From an uncultured bacterium (lineage in GTDB: Bacteria > Bacteroidota > Ignavibacteria > Ignavibacteriales > Melioribacteraceae), in assembly GCA_937936675.1 (NCBI GenBank), contig CALDDL010000024.1:1-19081 (forward strand): DNA of 19,081 nucleotides, written 5' to 3'. Position 1 is the first letter of the stretch; each line of letters begins with the position of its first letter. The notes under the pieces were generated by a model. That model ran no database searches, was not told the origin of the DNA, and saw only the letters and a program-made list of their open reading frames with translations. Below are positions 7,698 through 13,518 of the stretch, in pieces. Position numbers and translations under genes: made by a program.

Positions 7698-7958
7698 TTA
7701 ACCTCCTTCTTTATCTGAATGCTGATGGCTGACAGCCGAAACCTTTATGTTATAAATCTCCCGAATTATATTCTTCTCAACTTCACTCAATTTATTATGC
7801 AGAACTTCGAACCGGGACAAATAATTTTTCTCAATGGAAGAGGATTTCTTTTTTGTTTCATCAACATCTTTCTCAATTCTCTTAATCCTGGACCAGAAAA
7901 GAAAATTCACCAAGCTTAAAAGCCCACCAATTATCCATATGTAAATCTTTTCATTCAT
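7698..7958 (-). CDS. Small membrane-anchored coiled-coil protein of the lysis cassette
   Basis: An 86-residue protein with one N-terminal membrane helix (IYIWIIGGLLSLVNFLF, about 5-21), a basic patch (RIKRIEKD) and a long charged helix likely to be a coiled coil, ending in a His/Lys-rich tail. The arrangement, N-terminal anchor and helical body, is that of small holin-associated or spanin-like phage proteins, but no family is recognised. Its stop is one base before the holin ATG, so the two are translated together. The gene upstream is the M15 endolysin, 275 bp away. Confidence 0.65.
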   Translation of the reverse strand: MNEKIYIWIIGGLLSLVNFLFWSRIKRIEKDVDETKKKSSSIEKNYLSRFEVLHNKLSEVEKNIIREIYNIKVSAVSHQHSDKEGG

Positions 7959-8233
7959 GTTTTGTCTCTGTTCATCCTCAAATACTTGGCGTTAAATGTT
8001 TTCGTCTTTCGCACATTAAAAGAATTGCGTGCAAAATCTGAACGTAGTGGAGGATTAGAAGAAAAATCTGTCCGACGATCCCGATAACAACTATTCTAAA
8101 TCTATTATCGGGAGAGAAGTTATTTTTCTTCCCGAAACGGAGTGAAGATTTAGCAATTCTTTTTAAGTGCATGTTCTTTTGATTCTTTTCTTGCGCCAAG
8201 AAAAGAATGGATGAATAGAACATTGATTTATTT
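7959..8233. other. Repeat-containing gap between endolysin and holin genes
   Basis: No gene is supported in these 275 bp. An open frame across it overlaps mini-repeat sequence and has no ribosome binding site. It holds an inverted repeat, TCCCGATAA at 8079-8087 and TTATCGGGA at 8105-8113 with a 17-base loop, plus GTAGTGGAGGAT / GGAGTGAAGAT stretches that look like decayed repeats. Confidence 0.45.
8079..8113. repeat. Inverted mini-repeat with CCCGAT/ATCGGG core
   Basis: Nine-base perfect arms (8079-8087 and 8105-8113) around 17 bases. The core matches the palindromes at 4850-4865 and 9130-9149. Confidence 0.5.
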
Positions 8234-8692
8234 TCATGAAACATATTTCAATTCTCCAGTAACTTTTTCATAGATAGTTTTTCTATTTAACTTCTTTGAC
8301 AATAAAACTTCATTTCTATTCTTTTCACCATTCCACGAAACATGAATCCACTTTCCGAATTCATAAATTAATTGATCAAAGGAAATTCTCTCCAAAACAA
8401 TATTGAACACATCAGCTAAATTCATGGAAGGAACAACCAAGTCTGCTGCTTTTCCTTCGAGATGTTGAGAATTAAATCTTCCTCCAACAGCAGCATTGAC
8501 ATCAAATGAACGGAACCCAGAATTAATAAAAATCGGAACATTGATGATTTCTCTCAAAGGTTGAAGAACATTTACACAAAGCAATCTCAAATTCTCAATC
8601 TGCTTTTCATTCGGTTCATTTCTGTAACCATGTCTTTCCGCTTCTTGCGAAATTGTAAATTCATTGAGATAAAAATTATCAGACAATTTCAT
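8234..8692 (-). CDS. Peptidase M15-type endolysin (D-Ala-D-Ala carboxypeptidase fold)
   Basis: A 152-residue protein covering one complete Peptidase_M15_3 domain. The zinc ligands of the fold are visible: H77 and D84 in SQHLEGKAADLV and H117 in KWIHVSW, with the E111-containing IYEFGKW before it. The opening LSDNFYLNEFTIS and the SGFRS motif are typical of phage and prophage members. These enzymes cut peptide cross-links of peptidoglycan. There is no signal peptide, so export would depend on the holin encoded downstream on the same strand. AAGGA lies about 9 bases before the ATG at 8692. Confidence 0.9.
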   Translation of the reverse strand: MKLSDNFYLNEFTISQEAERHGYRNEPNEKQIENLRLLCVNVLQPLREIINVPIFINSGFRSFDVNAAVGGRFNSQHLEGKAADLVVPSMNLADVFNIVLERISFDQLIYEFGKWIHVSWNGEKNRNEVLLSKKLNRKTIYEKVTGELKYVS

Positions 8693-8861
8693 TTCTTCAT
8701 TCCTTCAATTCTCAATTCCAAACTCTCAATTCGCAATTCTAACTTCACTGTATTTCACTTTACATCAGATGAAAGATTTTATAGGTAAGCAACCTTTTGT
8801 GTGAGGTCTCAGCTCAACTTGCCCGGCCCTGACGGGTCGGGACATGGGACAGCCAGTATTA

Positions 8862-8949
8862 CATAAGTAACATTATGTTTTTGTATTTGGGTAGTCCCAA
8901 CAAAGGCGTTTTCTCAATTACAATCGAATCAACATAATGTTGTCTTATG
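8862..8949. repeat. Long inverted repeat with an inner hairpin
   Basis: CATAAGTAACATTATGTT (8862-8879) is nearly complementary to AACATAATGTTGTCTTATG (8931-8949), with one insertion and one mismatch. Between them TTGGG (8887-8891) and CCCAA (8896-8900) form a small hairpin. Confidence 0.5.
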
Positions 8950-9048
8950 CAAACTCGGCACTAAAGAATACTAATCACCTCATCAGACATTTTCAAAACT
9001 GTCAACCTGTCATAACATTTATTAACTAACCGAACATTAATTCCAGTC

Positions 9049-9078
9049 GTGGGCGGCTCGCGCTCTCGACACGCCCAC
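9049..9078. repeat. Hairpin GTGGGCG / CGCCCAC
   Basis: Perfect 7-base arms at 9049-9055 and 9072-9078 around a GC-rich 16-base loop, in otherwise AT-rich DNA. It looks like another member of the palindromic mini-repeat set. Confidence 0.45.
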
Positions 9079-9115
9079 TCCTTAATCAAATCCTATTATT
9101 ATCATTATTACAAAC

Positions 9116-9182
9116 TGCGAGTGGAGTTTATCCCGTTCTTTTTCGGGATGTCGTGGCTTTGCCACACACACTCCACTTCGCA
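9116..9182. repeat. Three-way-junction inverted repeat
   Basis: An outer stem TGCGAGTGGAGT (9116-9127) pairs with ACTCCACTTCGCA (9170-9182) with one bulged base. Inside are two separate hairpins: ATCCCG (9130-9135) with CGGGAT (9144-9149), and GTGGC (9153-9157) with GCCAC (9161-9165). The three helices make a compact junction on either strand. It may be a nested mini-repeat or a structured RNA. Confidence 0.55.
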
Positions 9183-9218
9183 ACAATTTTTGAAATCAAT
9201 CTGTGCTTATCTGTTGAA

Positions 9219-9240
9219 CCTGCCCGTCCGGTAGGCGGGT
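9219..9240. repeat. Palindromic mini-repeat, CCGGTAGGC type
   Basis: TGCCCG and CGGGT-like ends flank CCGGTAGGC. It shares CCGGTAGGC with the repeat at 817-832. Confidence 0.45.
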
Positions 9241-9379
9241 CCGTGTAATCTGCGTTCTATTTCATTTCATGTAATTTTATTGTTCTATCGATAACAAAAG
9301 AAAACAAATCATAAACATCGAGCGTTGCACTCATCATATCATTAAATATATTTTTTCGTCAGCTAATTGCTAAAAAATA

Positions 9380-9655
9380 ATGACTCACAGATTCGACATA
9401 TCACATATTAGAAGTGAATCCAAATTCCAGAAATATCATCAACTTGGATTAATCAATGAATTGGTCCTCCGAAATCTTCAAATCAAATCAGAATACCTGG
9501 AATTGAGAAATACTTACAATCAGATCGAATCAATATTCATTCTCTCAGAGAAATATAATTTGTGTTATGATTCTGTGAATACAATTCTATTCCGGAAAAG
9601 AAGAAATAAGCCGGTTTCTTTTCCCTCATCAAACCAACCCCTAACAAGCCTGTAA
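9380..9655 (+). CDS. Small HTH-like protein
   Basis: A 91-residue frame. The middle (NLQIKSEYLELRNTYNQIESIFILSEKYNLCYDSVNTILFRKR) reads as three helices, with IESIFILSEKYNLCYDSVNTILF having the spacing of a helix-turn-helix that scans a repeated regulator site. Similar short proteins occur in Bacteroidota phages, judged from pattern memory. No ribosome binding site precedes the ATG, which lowers certainty about the start. The last 13 residues are low in complexity and may be read-through of a non-coding end. It is the first gene of the rightward group and could regulate it. Confidence 0.55.
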   Translation: MTHRFDISHIRSESKFQKYHQLGLINELVLRNLQIKSEYLELRNTYNQIESIFILSEKYNLCYDSVNTILFRKRRNKPVSFPSSNQPLTSL

Positions 9656-9785
9656 CAAGCCACATCCAAGCCATAGGGCACCCATAAACTCATTTTCTTT
9701 TACTTTCCCATTATTACAGTGAACACCACACCCTAAGTCTCTAAAATTGCCTTCGTAATTCATCACAACTTAAGGAGGTTTTACC

Positions 9786-10469
9786 ATGGCAATCGTAAAT
9801 GGAAATGTCATCGGAAATTTATCCGGGAAGCTTGGCAACCTTTCCGCGAGAACAGTTGATGGCCGCACTGTATTAGCAGCTCGTCCATCCAGTTTCAATG
9901 CTAGTCAAGAACCTGCGGTTCTTACTGTTCGTCAGAAATTTTCAGTCACTGCAAAATTTGCAAGTGCTATTCTTGCGCTCACTGCGCTCGTTTCAATCTG
10001 GAAGAAAGTAAGAAATGTCGCAAGCTCAGTTTTCAATGAAGTATTTCAAAGCAACTTCGCTTATTCTTCCATTGAAAAACCAACCGAGCTGAACATTATC
10101 GCTCCGGAAGGATTTCCTTTGCAGATTGCAGTTGCAGCAGTTGCAGCTGATAAAGTCACTGCAACTATTCCGATTCTTAATACAGCATCAGTTTTCGGAG
10201 CGGATGAGGTTAATCTTTCTGCAAATGCTTTAGTCTGTTACTATGATCCAGCGAATGCGGAAGATGAGCCGTTCAAGATCATTTCTCTTTCAAAAGAAGT
10301 TGCTGCACATAACTTCGCTCAGACATACGATTTAGAAATCGATCTGAACGCAACTCAAAAAAATACTGCTGCAAAGTATCAGCACAGTATTCTGTATGTG
10401 TGTGTCGTAACAAAAACCGCTGAGGGTAAAGTTGTTCAGAACTCCTCAACTTTCACCAAACTCAGTTAA
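9786..10469 (+). CDS. DUF6266-like protein
   Basis: A 227-residue protein with a very strong ribosome binding site (AAGGAGG, 8 bases before the ATG) and its own terminator, so probably a highly expressed single gene. The N-terminus (G-N-V-I-G-N-L-S-G-K-L-G-N, then a V-x-A-x-R-P-S motif) matches the start of DUF6266 proteins of Bacteroidota (G-I-L-G-x-x-S-G-K-V-G-N ... R-P). Residues about 45-75 are helical and hydrophobic; the rest alternates beta-prone segments (IAVAAVAADKVTATIPI, ALVCYYDP, SILYVCVVTK). There is no signal peptide. The family has no established function that I know of. On an element with replication and lysis genes but no known capsid gene, a structural or surface role is a reasonable guess only. 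Confidence 0.65.
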   Translation: MAIVNGNVIGNLSGKLGNLSARTVDGRTVLAARPSSFNASQEPAVLTVRQKFSVTAKFASAILALTALVSIWKKVRNVASSVFNEVFQSNFAYSSIEKPTELNIIAPEGFPLQIAVAAVAADKVTATIPILNTASVFGADEVNLSANALVCYYDPANAEDEPFKIISLSKEVAAHNFAQTYDLEIDLNATQKNTAAKYQHSILYVCVVTKTAEGKVVQNSSTFTKLS

Positions 10470-10476
10470 TCATTTC

Positions 10477-10515
10477 GAGAAAGGGTTATCATTCCTGGTA
10501 ACCCTTCTCTTTTTA
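10477..10515 (+). terminator. Rho-independent terminator of the DUF6266-like gene
   Basis: GAGAAAGGGTTA and TAACCCTTCTC pair with one bulged base around a 10-base loop, followed by TTTTT. It begins 8 bases after the stop codon. Confidence 0.85.
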
Positions 10516-11056
10516 CATACCGATAGCTCACAAATTTGCGTTCACTTCGATTCACTTAAAATTGTTCGCTAAGTAAAGACCGCTCTGATTCGGCTCATTC
10601 ATTCGCCTCACAAAGCGGAGATCTACTTTCAGTTCGGTCAATACTTTTTCATCAAAGACATTCAAAAATATTTCCCTCATAAAGCATGTGCGCAAATTAT
10701 TCGTTTGTCTCTTGCTCACACTTTTTGAATCAAAAAGATGCGCCAATTTCCAAACTCATAAATTGCTTAAAGCAACTGCATTTCTAATTTGTTTGCTTCA
10801 CTTCGTTCAGCTATTGGAAGCATTATTTTGCCCGCCGGCAAACAAGCTTAGTGTTATTCGAATCTTAGTAGTCAATCGGGGCAAGGGTATATGAAACTCA
10901 CCCGCTAGTCGGTTTAAAGATTTCATAGTAAATCGGATTTCGCCCTTGCCTTGAATTATCATCTTTTCTTACACCATCATGGTAACAAGCCATTATTTCG
11001 CAAAAGATCGCCTAAGCGGGCAAAATATGTTTTTTAACGGCGTAAAAGGTAGGGTC
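10516..11056. other. Non-coding region with nested inverted repeats
   Basis: No gene is supported in about 540 bp; short frames here lack ribosome binding sites and family signals. It contains CTTTTTGAATCAAAAAG near 10723-10739, a TTTGCC/GGCAAA hairpin at 10827-10842 and the nested stem at 10880-10950. Confidence 0.4.
10880..10950. repeat. Nested stem GGCAAGGG ... CCCTTGCC
   Basis: Outer arms 10880-10887 and 10943-10950 are perfect 8-mers. Inside, TATGAAA (10890-10896) pairs with TTTCATA (10921-10927), and CCG/CGG forms a small inner hairpin. Two further words, TAGTCAATCGG and TAGTAAATCGG, are near-direct repeats. It could be a structured RNA or a decayed repeat. Confidence 0.45.
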
Positions 11057-11245
11057 ATGGCATCTGTAATAGTTCACTACTCTAAACGGTACAAAGGTTT
11101 TCTCATTCGGTTAGTTCAATCAAATAAAAATTTCTTCGTAAATGTTTTTACTGGCAAAGGTGCGCTTCATTCTTACAACTTCACTTCACTTGCAACCGCT
11201 TACACTTTCTTAAATGCTTTTATCAAATCACTTAAAAAATCTTAA
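11057..11245 (+). CDS. Small uncharacterised protein
   Basis: A 62-residue protein read from the ATG at 11057, which has AGGTAGGG just upstream; an in-frame start 78 bases earlier has no ribosome binding site. It is basic and beta-rich at first (VIVHYSKRYKGFLIRLV, FFVNVFTG) and ends in a helix (SLATAYTFLNAFIKSLKKS), the layout of many small phage and plasmid proteins. No family is recognised. It ends 12 bases before the ArdC-like gene and is probably co-transcribed with it. Confidence 0.5.
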   Translation: MASVIVHYSKRYKGFLIRLVQSNKNFFVNVFTGKGALHSYNFTSLATAYTFLNAFIKSLKKS

Positions 11246-11257
11246 AGGAGTTTAGCC

Positions 11258-11662
11258 ATGTTATCACAAGAACAAAAACAACAATTAAGACAAGAGAAAA
11301 AAGAAAAAATCATCCGCATTCTGAAAACTCTTTCTGAAATGACAGAAGAACAGCGCCAAGCCGTAGCAGATAAATTTGGAATCGTTACAGTTGAAGGGCA
11401 TTTATTAACAACTCACAATCAATGTTTTTTAGTTGCTCAGTCAGAAATAAACTTTTCAATTGTTGGCGGGTTTCAACAGTGGAAGAAAGCTGGTCGAATC
11501 GTTCGCAAAGGTGAGCACGGCTTCTTAATCTTTGTTCCATCCAAAGCCAAGCAAGAAAACAATTCAGAAATGATTTCTGATGAGGAAGATGTTCACTTTT
11601 TTACAGCAACGGTTTTTGATATTTCTCAAACGGAAGTTATCGCAAAATCGGAAGCTGCTTAA
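11258..11662 (+). CDS. ArdC-type ssDNA-binding domain protein, stand-alone
   Basis: A 134-residue protein. After a charged helical start (about 1-45), residues about 47-130 follow the N-terminal ssDNA-binding domain of ArdC antirestriction proteins: EGHLLTTHNQCFLVAQ, then VVGGFQQW-type IVGGFQQWKKAGR, VRKGEHGFLIFVP, and HFFTATVFDISQTE. Full ArdC proteins also have a C-terminal metallopeptidase-like domain, which is absent here; the frame simply ends. ArdC-type proteins protect incoming element DNA from host restriction. AAAGGAG precedes the ATG. It is the last element gene before the tRNA-Arg. Confidence 0.75.
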   Translation: MLSQEQKQQLRQEKKEKIIRILKTLSEMTEEQRQAVADKFGIVTVEGHLLTTHNQCFLVAQSEINFSIVGGFQQWKKAGRIVRKGEHGFLIFVPSKAKQENNSEMISDEEDVHFFTATVFDISQTEVIAKSEAA

Positions 11663-11831
11663 ACTTCCGGTTCTTTCTCTTGTTTGGTTATTTAGTTATA
11701 TTAAAAACATAAAAAGCTCAAAACCATAAACATTTTATAATTGTTCTTGAACATCAAAAAAGTTTAAGGAATGGAATTCCAGAGCTTTCTTTTTTCTTGT
11801 TCATAAAATAATGCCGTGTTGTGTTGTGGAG

Positions 11832-11861
11832 TCCATACAAAAGTCCATACAACTCCATACA
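11832..11861. repeat. Three direct TCCATACA repeats
   Basis: TCCATACA occurs at 11832-11839, 11844-11851 and 11854-11861, with 12- and 10-bp steps. The first two are preceded by G and so carry the GTCCA core found nine times at 852-1041. They sit about 80-110 bp from the tRNA-Arg 3' end, where integrase arm-binding sites are usual. Confidence 0.55.
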
Positions 11862-11884
11862 TTTTTTTGAAAGATCATAAGGAT

Positions 11885-11897
11885 TCCTGCGGGTGTA
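11885..11897. repeat. Inverted copy of the tRNA-Arg 3' end
   Basis: TCCTGCGGGTGTA here is the reverse complement, over 12 contiguous bases, of TACACCCGCAGG at 11945-11956, the 3' end of the tRNA-Arg gene. The two lie on either side of the tRNA terminator hairpin. Confidence 0.55.
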
Positions 11898-11903
11898 TTA
11901 AGC

Positions 11904-11939
11904 AAAAAAAGCTTGAATATATTTCATATTCAAGCTTTT
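11904..11939 (-). terminator. Rho-independent terminator of tRNA-Arg
   Basis: A perfect 14-bp stem (AAAAGCTTGAATAT with ATATTCAAGCTTTT) around a 5-base loop, followed by a run of T on the minus strand. It begins 6 bases after the tRNA end. Confidence 0.9.
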
Positions 11940-11944
11940 AGTTG

Positions 11945-12018
11945 TACACCCGCAGGGATTCGAACCCCGAACCTTCTGATCCGTAGTCAGATGCTCTATC
12001 CAATTAAGCTACGGGTGC
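11945..12018 (-). tRNA. tRNA-Arg (anticodon ACG)
   Basis: A 74-base cloverleaf with all arms: acceptor GCACCCG/CGGGTGT (first pair G-U), D arm with GCTT/GAGC, anticodon stem TCTGA/TCAGA with loop CTACGGA, and T arm CGGGG-TTCGAAT-CCCTG. The anticodon ACG reads CGU, and CGC/CGA after deamination to inosine. CCA is not encoded. Its 3' end faces the integrated element, the common arrangement when a tyrosine recombinase targets a tRNA gene and keeps it intact. Confidence 0.97.
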
Positions 12019-12049
12019 ATTTTATTACTTCTTAAAACTATTTTGTCAA

Positions 12050-12080
12050 CAAATATAATTCATCTTATTAGAACTTGCAA
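12050..12080 (-). promoter_or_regulatory. Bacteroidota-type promoter of tRNA-Arg
   Basis: On the minus strand TTG (12078-12080), 20 bases, then TATATTTG (12050-12057) matches the TTG/TAnnTTTG consensus of the Bacteroidota main sigma factor. The tRNA starts about 31 bases downstream. Confidence 0.7.
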
Positions 12081-12372
12081 TTCAAAATCACTCCATTCTT
12101 TTTCATATCGAAATAATTATTAGCACTTCTGATCCAGAGTCAGATGGTAATTCTCAGGGGATAGTAAGTAGCTTATCTTGTATGTCTCAACATAAAATGA
12201 ATGAGGGGTTACTCCGGATGTTACTCGAAATAGAATTTCGAAATCACCTAACAAAAATAATCCCTTTGAAATGAAGCATTTGAATGATAATTATCTTATA
12301 TTAAAGGTAAACACCGATATACGTGAAATAATGAATATCAATTGATTATGAATTTCTAAAATAGGAGACTAT
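12081..12372. other. Non-coding region upstream of the ornithine-related gene
   Basis: No gene seen. It contains the tRNA-Gln-like relic (12126-12146) and the palindrome TCGAAATAGAATTTCGA near 12225-12241. The promoter of the gene at 12373 should be here; I could not fix it. Confidence 0.4.
12126..12146 (-). pseudogene. Relic of a tRNA anticodon arm, tRNA-Gln(CUG)-like
   Basis: On the minus strand TCTGA-CTCTGGA-TCAGA forms a perfect 5-bp stem with a 7-base loop; the loop would present anticodon CUG. The 21-bp segment matches the anticodon arm of the nearby tRNA-Arg at 19 of 21 positions, both differences being in the anticodon. No acceptor or T arm is found around it, so it cannot be a working tRNA. 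Confidence 0.5.
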
Positions 12373-13518
12373 ATGAATAAATTAAAATTTGGAGTAATTG
12401 GTACATCGAAAAAAGAGGATGAAAGACGAATCCCGATTCACCCCGATCACCTAATGCGCCTTCCCGAAGATATAAGACGACAATTGATTTTTGAGGAGGG
12501 TTATGGCAAACCTTTTGATATCACAGATGAGGAATTAGCAGATCTTTCAGGTGGCACTGCCTCACGACATGAATTACTTGCCGATCTCGGTAATGTGATT
12601 CTCGCCAAACCGGTAACCGAAGATTTCGAGGAATTGAAAGAAGGCGGAATCCTTTGGGGTTATCCTCATTGCGTTCAGCAAACGGAGCATACTCAAGCAG
12701 CAATCGACCGTAAACAAACTCTCATTGCATTTGAGGATATGTTCGTCTGGGGTCCTAATGATCAAATCGGACGACATACATTCTATAAAAACAACGAAAT
12801 GGCAGGATACTGCGGAGTGATTCATTCACTGCAATTAAAAGGAATCGATGGACATTACGGAAATCCGCGCAAAGCAATAATTTTTAGTTTTGGAGCCGTT
12901 AGCCGAGGAGCAATCTATGCGCTTAAAGCTCGTGGATTTACCGATATTACGATTTGCATCCAACGTCCCGATCATGAAGTAAGAGAAGAAGTACTTGATT
13001 GTCATTATGTTCGTATTCGTGATGGACATGAAGGTGAAGCTCGCATGATAGTCGTTGAGCATGACGGAACAGAATATCCATTAGCTGACTTGATTAATCA
13101 ATCCGATATTATAGTTAATGGTATCTTGCAAGAGCCAAGTAATCCGATGCTATTCGTTGCAGAAGATGAAATATCCGATCTCAAGCCCGGATGCTTAATT
13201 ATTGATGTAAGCTGCGATGAAGGTATGGGATTTTCTTTTGCCAAACCGACTTCGTTTAAGAATCCTATGTTCAAAGTAGGAAAGATAGATTATTACGCAG
13301 TCGATCATACACCAAGTTATCTTTGGGAAAGTGCCTCGCGCTCTATTTCTGCCGCTCTGCTTGTTCATTTGCCCGATGTTATAAAAGGATACGAAAGTTG
13401 GCAAGAAAATGAGACTATCCGCCGCGCAATAAATTTAGATAAAGGAATTATTCAAAAACCGGATATTCTTTCATTCCAGAATCGTGAAGAATCATATCCA
13501 TACGCAATTAAAAATTAA
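12373..13518 (+). CDS. N5-(carboxyethyl)ornithine synthase / alanine dehydrogenase-like enzyme
   Basis: A 381-residue protein of the alanine dehydrogenase / pyridine nucleotide transhydrogenase N-terminal superfamily. The start KFGVIGTSKKEDERRIPIHP is the substrate-side domain signature of this group (R and K for pyruvate binding), and FSFGAVSRGAIYALKARG near 172-189 is the nucleotide-binding turn of the Rossmann domain. It most resembles the branch annotated as N5-(carboxyethyl)ornithine synthase, which joins pyruvate and ornithine with NADPH; the known lactococcal enzyme is shorter (about 313 residues), so the substrate is uncertain. AGGAG precedes the ATG. Ornithine carbamoyltransferase lies 4.3 kb downstream on the same strand, a possible metabolic link. 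Confidence 0.75.
   Translation: MNKLKFGVIGTSKKEDERRIPIHPDHLMRLPEDIRRQLIFEEGYGKPFDITDEELADLSGGTASRHELLADLGNVILAKPVTEDFEELKEGGILWGYPHCVQQTEHTQAAIDRKQTLIAFEDMFVWGPNDQIGRHTFYKNNEMAGYCGVIHSLQLKGIDGHYGNPRKAIIFSFGAVSRGAIYALKARGFTDITICIQRPDHEVREEVLDCHYVRIRDGHEGEARMIVVEHDGTEYPLADLINQSDIIVNGILQEPSNPMLFVAEDEISDLKPGCLIIDVSCDEGMGFSFAKPTSFKNPMFKVGKIDYYAVDHTPSYLWESASRSISAALLVHLPDVIKGYESWQENETIRRAINLDKGIIQKPDILSFQNREESYPYAIKN

Larger units (their letters stand above)
8693..9379. other. Structured non-coding region between divergent gene groups
   Basis: These 687 bp separate the leftward lysis cassette from the rightward cargo genes. I see no gene. The stretch is filled with structure: repeated AATTCTCAATTC-like words near 8703-8742, a GC-rich CCCG/CGGG repeat at 8822-8842, a long inverted repeat at 8862-8949, a hairpin at 9049-9078, a three-way junction at 9116-9182 and a palindrome at 9219-9240. 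It must also hold promoters for both sides. Confidence 0.5.
11663..11903. other. Non-coding right end of the element
   Basis: No gene seen. AAAGCTC (11713-11719) and GAGCTTT (11782-11788) followed by T-rich sequence could form a long-loop terminator for the ArdC-like gene. The tandem TCCATACA repeats lie at 11832-11861 and the inverted tRNA-end copy at 11885-11897. Confidence 0.4.

Noticed and set aside
7978..8244. An 88-codon leftward frame between the lysis genes
   Set aside because: It overlaps the end of the endolysin gene, runs through inverted mini-repeats and has no ribosome binding site or family signal.
10552..10894. Short overlapping frames on both strands, one with hydrophobic stretches
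   Set aside because: No ribosome binding site, low-complexity translation containing palindromic repeats; non-coding is the simpler reading.
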